Shown: positions 16,504-25,985 of the stretch, piece by piece
Position numbering within the stretch: position 1 is the stretch's first letter
Layout of the letters: each line of letters begins with the position of its first letter
Assembly: GCF_021531895.1 (NCBI RefSeq)
Contig: NZ_JAFBIX010000004.1
Span: forward strand, 1 to 64,000
DNA: 64,000 bases
Direction of reading: 5' to 3'
DNA from: Faecalicatena contorta
GTDB lineage: Bacteria; Bacillota; Clostridia; Lachnospirales; Lachnospiraceae
The notes under the pieces: generated by a model
Seen by the model: the letters and a program-made list of their open reading frames with translations, nothing else
Databases searched by the model: none
What the model was told of the DNA's origin: nothing
Made by a program: the position numbers and the translations under genes

Positions 16504-19500
16504 ATGCAACGAAAGAAGCAGGTGTCAGACTTGAAAAATAAAATCCAGAAATTTTCCAAAGGAGACTTTCAGCTCAAACAACCTGATGTCATATTTGATG
16601 AAACAAATCTGGTTCTCATTATAGGAGAAGGGGAAGTATATCGGGGGAGTTTTACAATTAAGGCGAATAGTGAGGGAACAATACGGGGGTTGGTCTACCC
16701 GTCTTCTTTTCGCGTTCATTTTAAAGACCAGGGATTCGAGGGGAATCCTGCAAAAATAGAATTTACTTATGATGGAAGAGGATTGCGTCCCGGACATGTA
16801 GAAGAAGGAAAATTCACAGTTGTGTGCAGCGGCGGAGAGTATGAACTGTCATTTACTGCAATTATTGAGAAGCCTTATGTGATGACGTCTTATGGTAAAG
16901 TGCAGAGTACGGATGATTTTCGCAAGCTTGCCATTAAGGATTTTTCTGAGGCGGGAAGATTATTCCGTTCCAAAGAATTCTATGAAATATTAAAATATGA
17001 AAATGAGAGAACATTTTATCTTTATGATAATATGCGGAAATGGTCACTTGGTGAACAGGCGATGGAAGAATTCCTGGTAGGAATAAAACAGAAAGAGTGT
17101 ATCTTTCTGACTTTGCCGGGAGAAGGTATGTTGTTTGAGGATATTTCGGAACCTACCAAGGGAACTTTGACGCTGATGAAGAATACCTGGGGATATATGC
17201 CGATTCATATTGAGACTGAAGGTGGGTTTATTCGAGTATCCCGGCCGGAAATCAGCACCGAAGATTTTGTGGGGAATGCGCATGAGATTGAATATGTAGT
17301 CCGTCCGGAGCGTTTGCATGCTGGACGTAATTATGGTGCGCTTAAGTTTGTTACACCTTATGAGACCTTGAAATATGAGATTGAAGTTCTGCAGAATCAG
17401 GAATATCATGAAAATCACAGAGTACCGGAACTTCTGCTTGCGCAGATATTGAAAGAATATGTTGGGTATATTGGCGGAAGGATTAAGCTGGAAAATTGGA
17501 TCGACAGTGCAGTTGAGAAGATGACTGCACTTCGAAAGTTAGAGCCGCAGAGTGAACTCTATCAGTTGATGCAGGCTCAGATTTATCTTGCGGGTAATAA
17601 AGTAGAAGAAGCAAAATGGATTCTTGAAAATTATAATTATAATAGATTTGCAATCGGAAAGGATCCTGTGACAAATTGTTATTATCTTTATCTGACAGCG
17701 CTTGTCAGAGGTAAGGGGAATCATGTAGAGCGTGTACTTGATGAGATTGGCAAGACTTATATGCGTCATCAAGATTCATGGGTCCTTCTGAGCATGTTGT
17801 TAGATCTTGATCCTAGATATAAGAATGCATATAAAAGAATTGAAGTATTAGAGCAACAGTTCGAATACGGAATACACGGTGTATTATTCTATCTGGAAGC
17901 ATATTTGTGCTATCAGGAGAAGCCGACACTGTTGAAAAAACTTGGAACATTTGAGATGCAGGTTCTGAACTTTGCATCCAAATACCGTTTAATGACGAAG
18001 GAATTAGCATTGTACGTGTCGAATTTTGCCAGTCAGCAGAAGAACTACAGTGATTCTATGTTCCGGATTTTGGAGCGTATATATAAGATGTACAATGAGC
18101 CAATGATTCTGAATACTATCTGTACCCTTCTGATTAAAGGAAATAAGACACAGAAGCGTTATTTTGTGTGGTATCAGCGTGCAGTTGATGCGGAATTAAA
18201 GATCGCGCAGTTGTACGAGTATTATATGATGACTCTTGATGAAGACAATGCCAGAGGACCACTTCCAAAGACAATTCTATTGTATTTTATGCATGGGAAT
18301 TCGCTGAATTATAAAAAGGCAGCTTTTCTTTATGCCAATCTGATAACCTATGAAGAAACGGCTGGAGATTTATACTTGAATTATAGGGAACAGATGGTGG
18401 CGTTTACATGGGATCAATTGATGAAGCGCCATATTACAGAGTCTCTTCGAATATTATATAAGAGATTCTGCCAGGAAGAAGAGATGACGGCAGAACGGAT
18501 GGAAGCCATGCGGGACATCTGTTATTCTTATGAGATCAAGACGAAAGTTCCAAACATGAATTGTGTTCTTGTAATTGAGAAAGATGGAGCAATCCGGCAG
18601 AGAGTTCCATACGATGAAGATGGTGCAATTATTTTCCTGTATGATAAAGAATCAAGGATTGTATGGGAATCTGTAGAAGGACGTCATTATACGGATTCTA
18701 TTGCATATGAGACAAGACGGCTCTTTTATGAACCGCGTTTCCTTGATATGTGTCGTAAGTATGCAGCATCAACGGGAATCTGGAAGCAGGAAAATGAAAA
18801 AGAAGAGCCGACGTTTGAAAAAATAAAAGTTAAAGGAATCAATGCATTTGATGAAAAAGACGTATTTCGCATGTGCAGTAAACGGATTCGTGAGGATAAT
18901 TATGAAGAAGATGAGTTCTTAAATTATCTTTGTATTGAATTGTTCAAAAGACAGCAGTATGATAAGGTGACTCTGATGTATCTTGCGAATTATTACTGCG
19001 GTGCGACCAGAGATATGAAAAAACTCTGGAAAGTATTACGGGAATATGGAATCCCTGCATTCAAAGTCGGAGAGCGTATAATTACCCAGATGCTATTTTC
19101 TGAAAATCTGTTTCAGGAAGAAGAGATATTTGAAGATTACTATATGTCTGATAATGTCTATTTTCGTTTGAAACAGGCGTATCTGGCATATGTATCCAGA
19201 GAATATGTGGTATATGGACGAAGCTTGAAATCCTGTGTATTTGATATGATTGCAAATGAATGTGATAAAAAAGAAGAATTACCGGATATCTGTAAAGTTG
19301 CGCTTTTAAAGTATTATTCCGGACGAGATTATACTGCGGCTTTGGAAGTAATCCTTCATCAAGTATTGAGAGAGATGTGCGAGAAACAGATTGTTTTCCC
19401 GTTTTATCTGCAATATAAGAAAGAATGGCTTAGAGAAGTACAATTGTATGATAAGACAATGATTTCTTATCAGTCAGCGCCAGGAAGCAGAGTTACTTTG

Positions 19501-19821
19501 TATTACAAAGTAAAACAAGGGAACCGTGATGGATTGGGGTATCAAAGTGAAGCCATGATGCCGGTATATGAGAATTTGTATGTAAAACAATTTGTCCTGT
19601 ACGACGATGAATCCGTGAGTTATTATTTCGCGGAAAGCAGGGAAAAAGAGGATATCACTACAGAGAAATCTGTGTTGAAAAATGAGAATCAAATTGCAGG
19701 CTCTGGAAAATATGGAAAGTTAAATGATATGACTAAGATGGCGCCTGCATCGCGCAGAAAAGCGATGATAGAGTACCAGGAAGAAGAAATTATGGCAGAA
19801 CATTTATTTAAGATTTATTAG
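16504..19821 (+). CDS. large DUF5717-like protein of unknown function
   Basis: The 1105-residue protein has no signal peptide or membrane segment, so it should be cytosolic. Residues about 25-120 look like an Ig-like beta-sandwich (VLIIGEGEVYRGSFTIKANSEG). A second beta-rich domain covers about 195-295. From about 310 to 680 it is helical with TPR-like spacing (LYQLMQAQIYLAGNKVEEAKWIL), followed by a mixed region to the end. I recall this as DUF5717, a family found mostly in Lachnospiraceae. It is the first gene of a tight cluster with a DUF5716-like ATPase-fold protein 13 bp downstream. The ATG at 16504 lacks a ribosome binding site. An in-frame TTG at 16531 has GCAGGTG upstream and may be the true start. 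Confidence 0.75.
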   Translation: MQRKKQVSDLKNKIQKFSKGDFQLKQPDVIFDETNLVLIIGEGEVYRGSFTIKANSEGTIRGLVYPSSFRVHFKDQGFEGNPAKIEFTYDGRGLRPGHVEEGKFTVVCSGGEYELSFTAIIEKPYVMTSYGKVQSTDDFRKLAIKDFSEAGRLFRSKEFYEILKYENERTFYLYDNMRKWSLGEQAMEEFLVGIKQKECIFLTLPGEGMLFEDISEPTKGTLTLMKNTWGYMPIHIETEGGFIRVSRPEISTEDFVGNAHEIEYVVRPERLHAGRNYGALKFVTPYETLKYEIEVLQNQEYHENHRVPELLLAQILKEYVGYIGGRIKLENWIDSAVEKMTALRKLEPQSELYQLMQAQIYLAGNKVEEAKWILENYNYNRFAIGKDPVTNCYYLYLTALVRGKGNHVERVLDEIGKTYMRHQDSWVLLSMLLDLDPRYKNAYKRIEVLEQQFEYGIHGVLFYLEAYLCYQEKPTLLKKLGTFEMQVLNFASKYRLMTKELALYVSNFASQQKNYSDSMFRILERIYKMYNEPMILNTICTLLIKGNKTQKRYFVWYQRAVDAELKIAQLYEYYMMTLDEDNARGPLPKTILLYFMHGNSLNYKKAAFLYANLITYEETAGDLYLNYREQMVAFTWDQLMKRHITESLRILYKRFCQEEEMTAERMEAMRDICYSYEIKTKVPNMNCVLVIEKDGAIRQRVPYDEDGAIIFLYDKESRIVWESVEGRHYTDSIAYETRRLFYEPRFLDMCRKYAASTGIWKQENEKEEPTFEKIKVKGINAFDEKDVFRMCSKRIREDNYEEDEFLNYLCIELFKRQQYDKVTLMYLANYYCGATRDMKKLWKVLREYGIPAFKVGERIITQMLFSENLFQEEEIFEDYYMSDNVYFRLKQAYLAYVSREYVVYGRSLKSCVFDMIANECDKKEELPDICKVALLKYYSGRDYTAALEVILHQVLREMCEKQIVFPFYLQYKKEWLREVQLYDKTMISYQSAPGSRVTLYYKVKQGNRDGLGYQSEAMMPVYENLYVKQFVLYDDESVSYYFAESREKEDITTEKSVLKNENQIAGSGKYGKLNDMTKMAPASRRKAMIEYQEEEIMAEHLFKIY

Positions 19822-19834
19822 GAGAGAGGAGGAT

Positions 19835-21124
19835 ATGATAATGAAAAGGGGCAGTATTCTGGGCTATGATCTAAATGAAAAGAATTGCCAGATCAGTTAT
19901 TACGACGAGAACAAAGAAGAACCTGAGACACTGGAAGTTTCCGTAGATAATTATCAGATTCCTCTGGTATTAGGATATTATAAAGAACATTGGGTTTATG
20001 GAAAAGAGGCGAAAAGGCTTGCGGCAATCAATGAGGGATGTACGATAACCGATCTTTTTAATAAGGCGGTACATCGAGAAAAAGTAAGAGTTGGTGCACG
20101 TAATCACGATGCAGTATGGCTCCTCGCCAAGTTTGTTAGTCTGACACTGGAAGAATTTGAAGATATCAAATTTATAACGTTTACAGTTCCGTTTACAAAT
20201 ATTGATATGTCAAAAATGATGAAAGGAATTGGTCAGCATCTTGGCGTTCCGAAAGAAAAAGTATGTGTTCAGGATTATAAAGAGAGTTTTTGTCATTATA
20301 TGTTTTATCAACCAAAAGAGTTGTGGCAGTATGAATCAGCATTATTCTATTGTGATGCGCATGAGATACGGGCTTATATGCTGCGGAAACTGAATGCAAT
20401 CAGTGGCAGAGGAAAAGATATGTTCGTGACAGTTGATGAAGTGGCAAATGCGCGTATGAAGGAGCTGGAAGCAATCTATCCGGTACTAAATGTTGATAAA
20501 GCAAAAGATGCGGATGAGCGATTTAAGACATTTATTCAGAGCGTATTTGAGAAAAAGGTAGTATCTTCCGTATATTTGACGGGAGAGGGATTTGAGAATA
20601 ATTGGTATCCGAATTCTTTGAAAGTACTTTGTAATGGAAGGAGAGCTTTCCTAGGCAATAATTTGTACAGTAAAGGAGCGTGCTATACATCAATCCGAAA
20701 ATGTCTTGATTATGATGAGGGACCGGTCTATCTGGATGAAACCAAGATGACGGAGCAGATATGTCTGCGTATGCGGGTGAATGGTCAGGAAGGCTGGTAT
20801 CCAATTGTCTCATGGGGAACCCATTGGTATGAAGCAGATGGACAATGGGATGTGATCCTGGAAGATACCTCAGATATCGAAATTCACGTAGAGACATTGG
20901 CAGGAGAAGAACTTCAGGTTGAAACGGTTTCGCTGGAAGGTCTCCCTGAAAGAAGAGATTATTCTCTGAGAATTCAGATTGAAGCAATGTTTATGGATGA
21001 ACGTACCTGTAAGCTCACATTTAAAGATGTCGGATTTGGAGAATTTTTCCTGTCGTCCGGTTTTCAGGTAGAGAAGATATTACATTTAGGAGGAATCAAT
21101 GGGCAGTTTAATTCTATGTCATAG
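19835..21124 (+). CDS. DUF5716-like protein with Hsp70/actin-type ATPase fold signature
   Basis: The 429-residue protein begins GSILGYDLNEKNCQISYYD, which resembles the phosphate-1 loop of Hsp70/actin ATPases. ITFTVPFTNIDMSKMM matches the position of the Hsp70 TVPAYF segment. VSSVYLTGEGFE and NNLYSKGACYTS resemble the adenosine-binding region (vyLvGG..., GAa). The C-terminal 110 residues are a beta-rich extra domain. I recall it as DUF5716. It lies 13 bp after the DUF5717 gene and overlaps the TPR gene by 26 bp, so the three are co-expressed. An ATPase scaffold working with two TPR-type partners is inference. Confidence 0.75.
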   Translation: MIMKRGSILGYDLNEKNCQISYYDENKEEPETLEVSVDNYQIPLVLGYYKEHWVYGKEAKRLAAINEGCTITDLFNKAVHREKVRVGARNHDAVWLLAKFVSLTLEEFEDIKFITFTVPFTNIDMSKMMKGIGQHLGVPKEKVCVQDYKESFCHYMFYQPKELWQYESALFYCDAHEIRAYMLRKLNAISGRGKDMFVTVDEVANARMKELEAIYPVLNVDKAKDADERFKTFIQSVFEKKVVSSVYLTGEGFENNWYPNSLKVLCNGRRAFLGNNLYSKGACYTSIRKCLDYDEGPVYLDETKMTEQICLRMRVNGQEGWYPIVSWGTHWYEADGQWDVILEDTSDIEIHVETLAGEELQVETVSLEGLPERRDYSLRIQIEAMFMDERTCKLTFKDVGFGEFFLSSGFQVEKILHLGGINGQFNSMS

Positions 21125-21875
21125 AAAAAAAGCAAAACAACCATACGAGATATCCAGAGTTCATATGAGAATCTATACGATAGAGGAACTGTGCTATTAT
21201 ATATGCAACAATCTGTATCTGATTGATTATACGATTATAAACAGACAGCTTTGTAATTGGATTGACACTGAATTAGATATGAAAGAGCTGGCTGATAAGC
21301 TGCGCGAAGAATTGAGGCAGAACTGTTCGATGGAGCAATTTGTGTTGACAATTTTGAGAGAATCAACGATTTATGCAGCGGCGGATATTAATAAGATCCA
21401 GAGTTTGTTAGAACATCTTCAGAACCAGAAAGATGTAGAACGAACAAAGTATAAAGCAGACAGTTTGCAAAATAGTGGAGAATATGAAACTGCGATACTG
21501 GTATATCAGTCTATCATCAATCAGGAGTGGGATGATTCTGTGCCCAAGATGTTTTATGGTAAGGTGTATGCATGTCTGGGAGCGGCTTATGGACATCTGT
21601 TTTTATATGAGGAAGCTGCCAGGATGTATCAGGAAGCCTATCGAATATGCGAGGAATCAGATCTGTTGAAGGCATATCTTTATTGCTGTTATCGTTTTAT
21701 GCCGGAAGATCAATATGTGAAAATGTTATCAGGAAATCCTATTTACCTGAGTGTGAATTCTCTTTTGAGAGACGAGATGAAAGAAGTGCAAAAGGAAATT
21801 GATATAGATATGCCGGAAGAACAGCTGGTACAGTGGAAAAAGGAATATCGCAGAACGGATAAGAAAACAGTATAA
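21099..21875 (+). CDS. TPR-containing protein, third gene of the DUF5717/DUF5716 cluster
   Basis: The 258-residue soluble protein has TPR-like helices around residues 108-205 (YKADSLQNSGEYETAILVYQSI, then AAYGHLFLYEEAARMYQEAYRI). The N-terminal half is predicted helical with no known motif. Its ATG lies inside the preceding gene and has GGAGG upstream, which couples their translation. Function unknown; a partner or adaptor of the DUF5716 ATPase-like protein is likely from the overlap alone. Confidence 0.75.
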   Translation: MGSLILCHRKKAKQPYEISRVHMRIYTIEELCYYICNNLYLIDYTIINRQLCNWIDTELDMKELADKLREELRQNCSMEQFVLTILRESTIYAAADINKIQSLLEHLQNQKDVERTKYKADSLQNSGEYETAILVYQSIINQEWDDSVPKMFYGKVYACLGAAYGHLFLYEEAARMYQEAYRICEESDLLKAYLYCCYRFMPEDQYVKMLSGNPIYLSVNSLLRDEMKEVQKEIDIDMPEEQLVQWKKEYRRTDKKTV

Positions 21876-21879
21876 ATTT

Positions 21880-21904
21880 ACAGGCACCTGAAAAAGGTGC
21901 CTGT
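21880..21904. terminator. terminator between the TPR gene and the convergent ABC operon
   Basis: ACAGGCACCT and AGGTGCCTGT form a 10-bp stem around GAAAA, followed by a T-rich stretch on the + strand. It may serve both directions. Confidence 0.75.
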
Positions 21905-21908
21905 TGTG

Positions 21909-22694
21909 TTATCCTTGTGTAAATCGAGACAGGAATTGTTTTGTACGTTCTTCTTTAGGGTGTTCGAATACTTCGTAAGGATCTCCCTGTTCGAGAATGT
22001 ATCCATCGTCCATGAAAATCACCTGATTGGCAACATCTCTTGCAAATGCCATTTCATGTGTGACAATAATCATTGTAGTGTTCTTGTCTGCAAGTTCTTT
22101 GATTACTTTCAATACCTCTCCGGTAAGCTCTGGATCCAGTGCGGAAGTTGGTTCATCAAAGCAGAGAATATCAGGCTGAAGTGCTAATGCGCGGGCAATT
22201 GCGACACGCTGGCATTGTCCTCCGGACAATTGATGAGGATAATTATCCATACGATTTTCCAGACCCATTTGAATGAGAAGGTTCTCGGCCTGTGATTTGA
22301 TCTCTTCGTGGATTTCCTTTTTCTTTGCTTTGTAATCAGGCTGCTCTTTGGCTAATAATTCTTTGGCCAGCATAACATTTTCCAGAGCAGTGTACTGTGG
22401 AAAGAGATTGAATGACTGAAAAACAAGACCAAAATGAAGCCGTTTTTTTCGAATTGCGGTTTCTTTTTGTGTAGATGGATCCGCATAGTCAAATAATGTT
22501 TCTCCATTTACACGGATAATACCTTTGTCTGGTTGTTCTAAAAAGTTCAGACAACGCAGAAGAGTGGTCTTACCGCTGCCGGATGAACCAATGATGGATA
22601 CGACTTGCCCCTTTTCCAGAGAAAAACTGATGTCCTTCAATACTTCTGTGTTATTAAAAGATTTGCAAATATGTTCAACTTCTAAAATAGCCAT
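21909..22694 (-). CDS. amino-acid ABC transporter ATP-binding protein (GlnQ-like)
   Basis: The 261-residue ATPase of the polar amino-acid uptake group has Walker A GSSGSGKTTLLR, signature LSGGQCQRVAIARAL, Walker B ILCFDEPTSALDPE and the switch His in IVTHEM. It is the last gene of a minus-strand operon: substrate-binding lipoprotein, permease, ATPase. GGGAGGT precedes the ATG. The substrate cannot be fixed from the sequence. Confidence 0.95.
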   Translation of the reverse strand: MAILEVEHICKSFNNTEVLKDISFSLEKGQVVSIIGSSGSGKTTLLRCLNFLEQPDKGIIRVNGETLFDYADPSTQKETAIRKKRLHFGLVFQSFNLFPQYTALENVMLAKELLAKEQPDYKAKKKEIHEEIKSQAENLLIQMGLENRMDNYPHQLSGGQCQRVAIARALALQPDILCFDEPTSALDPELTGEVLKVIKELADKNTTMIIVTHEMAFARDVANQVIFMDDGYILEQGDPYEVFEHPKEERTKQFLSRFTQG

Positions 22695-22709
22695 TGTATG
22701 ACCTCCCTT

Positions 22710-23396
22710 TTATCTAAAATAGTCTAGTTTCTTTTCCAGACGCCCAAGCAAAACAGTAAGAACGCCGTTGAAAATCAGATAGTAGACAGCTGTGAAGAAC
22801 AATGGCCAAATAACACCAGAAATTCCCTGTGAGCCTTTCATAAAGGCCTGGCCAGCCCAGATGATCTCTTGCAATGCAATGATTCGGGCCAGTGAAGTGT
22901 CTTTTACCAAAGTAATGATTTCATTGGACATTGGCGGAACAATATGTTTGATCATCTGTAATAACTTTACTTTGAAGAAAATCTGAGTTTTAGTCATTCC
23001 AAGTACAAGACCGGCTTCTTCCTGGCCTACAGGAACACCTTGTATACCGCCGCGATATATTTCGGAAAAATAACAAGCATAGTTTATAATGAAAGAAACG
23101 GATGCAGCGAGAAAACGGCCGGTTTCACCACTGCCCCAGATTGGATTGTGTAATACAAGTCCAGGAAAATAATAAATTATAAGCAACTGAATCATAAGTG
23201 GAGTACCACGTACGATCCAGACAATCAACTTTGTAAGATAACTCAAAGGTTTAAAATGGGACATAGAGCCAAAAGAAATAATCAGACCCAGAGGAAATGC
23301 CCCGATCAATGTTACAAAGAAAAGTTTTAAAGTTTGTAAAAAGCCGATGTTTAGTGAGTTGATGACAACCGGCATTTGTTCCATTATATGTTCCAT
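22710..23396 (-). CDS. amino-acid ABC transporter permease (HisM/GlnP family)
   Basis: The 228-residue protein has five hydrophobic segments and the EAA loop that docks the ATPase (GQEEAGLVLGMTKTQIFFKVKLLQ). It sits 15 bp before the ATPase gene. A terminator separates it from the binding-protein gene upstream, which would lower permease expression relative to the binding protein. It should work as a homodimer in the cytoplasmic membrane. Confidence 0.95.
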   Translation of the reverse strand: MEHIMEQMPVVINSLNIGFLQTLKLFFVTLIGAFPLGLIISFGSMSHFKPLSYLTKLIVWIVRGTPLMIQLLIIYYFPGLVLHNPIWGSGETGRFLAASVSFIINYACYFSEIYRGGIQGVPVGQEEAGLVLGMTKTQIFFKVKLLQMIKHIVPPMSNEIITLVKDTSLARIIALQEIIWAGQAFMKGSQGISGVIWPLFFTAVYYLIFNGVLTVLLGRLEKKLDYFR

Positions 23397-23435
23397 AGGA
23401 TTATCCTGCTTTCTCTTTGTGTAATGATTCTAGTG

Positions 23436-23466
23436 AAAAATAGAGAGCGGGGAAAACCGCCCTCTA
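23436..23466 (-). terminator. intra-operon terminator after the amino-acid binding protein gene
   Basis: On the minus strand, 23466-23457 pairs with 23450-23441 (one wobble) and a T-rich tail follows (23440-23436). It lies between the binding-protein and permease genes and would keep binding-protein mRNA in excess. Confidence 0.7.
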
Positions 23467-23493
23467 TGAATATACATTACATTATTATTTTGA

Positions 23494-24309
23494 TTATTGT
23501 TCAAGAATGGCATCCTTTACACCATATTTCTCAGCACATTCCATCATGCTGCCATCTGCATAGCTGGAAGCGAAGAATTCATTCAGTGCTTCTGCCAGAT
23601 CAGATCCTTTACGGAAACCAACACCGTATTCTTCACTGTTCAGTTCTACTGTATGGGTTAAGGATTCGTAACTTGTTCCTTCTCCGATCATAGCAGCTGC
23701 CATAAGTAAATCGATAACAGCAGCATCAGATGTTCCTGCAGATACTTCCATCAGAGCATCTGCCTGAGATGCAACTGCTGTATACTCAAGATTCAGAGCA
23801 CTAACTTCTTCTTCACCGGCACTTCCTGTCTCAACTGCGAAAGCGAGATCAGCAAGACTGTCGGTATCCTGATATTGATCTGCCTTATCAGAAGGAACTA
23901 CAACAACCTGTGCGTTTTTGCAGTATGCATTGGAGCATTCCATTGCACTTGTAACTTCATCTGTTAATGTCATACCGTTCCATACGCAGTCAATGGTCTT
24001 GCCATCAAGCTCCATAATCTTGTTATCCCAGTCGATTTCAACAAATTCAACATCAACTCCAAGGCTGTCTGCAAATGCTTTTGCCATGTCAGCATCAAAA
24101 CCAACCCATTCATCGCTGCCTTCTTCTTTGTAATCCATTGGTTCAAAATTTGTAATACCTACGACCAATGTTCCCTTTTCTTTTACGTAATCAGAATCGC
24201 TCTGGCTTTCTGTTGACTCCTTGCTGTCTTCTTTAGAATCAGAAGAACCACAAGCTGCCAAGGACAGAACCATGATTAATGATAACGTGAATGCAATAAA
24301 TTTTTTCAT
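23494..24309 (-). CDS. amino-acid ABC transporter substrate-binding lipoprotein
   Basis: The 271-residue protein has a lipoprotein signal ending in LSLAACGSSD, so the mature Cys carries a lipid anchor on the outer membrane face. The family-3 solute-binding fold follows: LVVGITNFEPMDYKE, then GFDADMAKAFADSLGVDVEFVEIDWDNKI. The ATG at 24309 is chosen because GAGGAGATG lies upstream and the signal peptide starts MKKF; an ATG five codons earlier overlaps that site. Residue features alone do not define the amino acid. Confidence 0.94.
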   Translation of the reverse strand: MKKFIAFTLSLIMVLSLAACGSSDSKEDSKESTESQSDSDYVKEKGTLVVGITNFEPMDYKEEGSDEWVGFDADMAKAFADSLGVDVEFVEIDWDNKIMELDGKTIDCVWNGMTLTDEVTSAMECSNAYCKNAQVVVVPSDKADQYQDTDSLADLAFAVETGSAGEEEVSALNLEYTAVASQADALMEVSAGTSDAAVIDLLMAAAMIGEGTSYESLTHTVELNSEEYGVGFRKGSDLAEALNEFFASSYADGSMMECAEKYGVKDAILEQ

Positions 24310-24358
24310 AGTACATCTCCTCAATATTATTGTTAAATTATATTTCTTTTACGTTACA

Positions 24359-24387
24359 ATATTATCAAGTTAGCAGACTAAAGTCAA
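24359..24387 (-). promoter_or_regulatory. promoter of the amino-acid ABC operon
   Basis: On the minus strand TTGACT (24387-24382) and TAATAT (24364-24359) are spaced by 17 bp, about 50 bp before the start codon. Confidence 0.75.
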
Positions 24388-24409
24388 CAGGATTTTTAAA
24401 GAAGAGAGA

Positions 24410-24438
24410 TTGCTTTTCTGAACGCCTTGTATTATACT
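24410..24438 (+). promoter_or_regulatory. promoter of purF
   Basis: TTGCTT at 24410-24415 and TATACT at 24433-24438 are spaced by 17 bp, 80 bp upstream of purF. Confidence 0.65.
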
Positions 24439-24518
24439 GGTATTGCATGTCAAGTGCATTGATACAGTACTTTGTATGATTTGGGTATAAAAAAAGAATA
24501 AGTAAGGAGCTTACATTC

Positions 24519-25946
24519 ATGGATAACTTTGAAAAAGTTACGACAGGTATGGGAGAGGAATGTGGAGTTTTTGGAGCCTATGATATGGACGGAAGCGATG
24601 TTGCTTCTGATGTATACTATGGGCTTTTTGCGTTGCAGCACAGAGGACAGGAAAGCTGTGGTATTGCTGTGACGGATACTTATGGGGAAAGAAAAGTACA
24701 TTTTAAAAAAGGACTTGGTCTGGTAAATGATGTTTTTGATGCCGAAGCATTGGAAGCATTACATGGTAATCTTGGGGTTGGTCATGTCCGCTATTCAACA
24801 GCTGGAGGTACAAGGGCAGAGAATGCTATGCCGCTGGTTTTGAATTATGTAAAAGGAACTTTGGTGATTGCACATAATGGTAATTTGACGAATGCAGTGG
24901 AACTTCGGCATGAATTGGAATATACGGGGGCTATTTTCCAGACAACGATTGATTCTGAAGTGATTGCATATCATATTGCAAGAGAACGTCTGAAGACGAA
25001 GAATGCCGAAGATGCAGTAAAAAAGGCCATGAAAAAAATAGAAGGTGCTTATGCATTGGTAGTAAGTTCTCCGAGAAAGATGATTGGTGCAAGAGATCCA
25101 TATGGTTTCAAGCCTCTTTGTATCGGGAAAAGAGATAATACTTATTTTTTGGCTTCTGAAAGTTGCGCGATTGCGGCAGTTGGGGCCGAATTTGTCAGAG
25201 ATGTGGAACCGGGTGAAATCGTAAGCATTACGAAAAAAGGAATCAAATCCGACATGTCGATGGCAATTCATCCTGCGAAACAGGCAAGATGTATCTTTGA
25301 ATATATTTATTTTGCCAGAACAGATAGCTGTATGGATGGCGTAAATGTTTATCATTCGAGAATTGTTGCGGGAAAAGCATTGGCAGAGTCTTATCCTGTG
25401 GATGCGGATCTGGTAGTTGGTGTGCCAGATTCTGGTCTGGTAGCTGCAAAAGGATATTCGGAACAGTCTGGAATTCCCTACGGAATGGCATTTCATAAAA
25501 ACAGTTATGTCGGCAGGACTTTTATTAAACCAAAACAAAGTGAGAGAGTCAGCAGTGTCAAAATCAAGCTGAATGTTATCGAAGAAGTAGTCAAGGGGAA
25601 AAGAATTGTTATGGTAGATGATTCTATTGTAAGAGGAACTACCAGTGCCAATATTATTAAAATGTTGAAGAAAGCAGGGGCGAAAGAAGTTCATGTCAGA
25701 ATCAGTTCGCCGCCATTCTTGTATCCTTGCTATTTTGGTACCGATGTACCATCTAATGAACAGCTGATTGCCCATTCACATACGACAGAACAGATTCGTG
25801 AGATGATAGGGGCGGATTCACTGGGATATATGGAGATTGACAAATTAAAGGATATGGTAGGAAATCTGAGCTATTGTGATGCTTGTTTTACCGGCAAATA
25901 TCCAGTAAAAGTACCGGGGAAAGATGTTTCCCTGGCATTTGAGTAG
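24519..25946 (+). CDS. purF: amidophosphoribosyltransferase
   Basis: PurF catalyses the first committed step of purine synthesis, turning PRPP and glutamine into phosphoribosylamine. The 475-residue protein has a short propeptide before the catalytic Cys in EECGVFGAY (the Ntn nucleophile), then the glutaminase domain. The phosphoribosyltransferase domain follows, with the PRPP loop IVMVDDSIVRGTT. Cys in QARCIFEY, YPCYFGTD and CDACF matches the iron-sulfur type seen in Bacillus subtilis. AAGGAG precedes the ATG. purB follows after 39 bp. Confidence 0.97.
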   Translation: MDNFEKVTTGMGEECGVFGAYDMDGSDVASDVYYGLFALQHRGQESCGIAVTDTYGERKVHFKKGLGLVNDVFDAEALEALHGNLGVGHVRYSTAGGTRAENAMPLVLNYVKGTLVIAHNGNLTNAVELRHELEYTGAIFQTTIDSEVIAYHIARERLKTKNAEDAVKKAMKKIEGAYALVVSSPRKMIGARDPYGFKPLCIGKRDNTYFLASESCAIAAVGAEFVRDVEPGEIVSITKKGIKSDMSMAIHPAKQARCIFEYIYFARTDSCMDGVNVYHSRIVAGKALAESYPVDADLVVGVPDSGLVAAKGYSEQSGIPYGMAFHKNSYVGRTFIKPKQSERVSSVKIKLNVIEEVVKGKRIVMVDDSIVRGTTSANIIKMLKKAGAKEVHVRISSPPFLYPCYFGTDVPSNEQLIAHSHTTEQIREMIGADSLGYMEIDKLKDMVGNLSYCDACFTGKYPVKVPGKDVSLAFE

Positions 25947-25985
25947 TAGATCTGTAACAAGGAAAAAGAAAAGGAGAATCAGATT

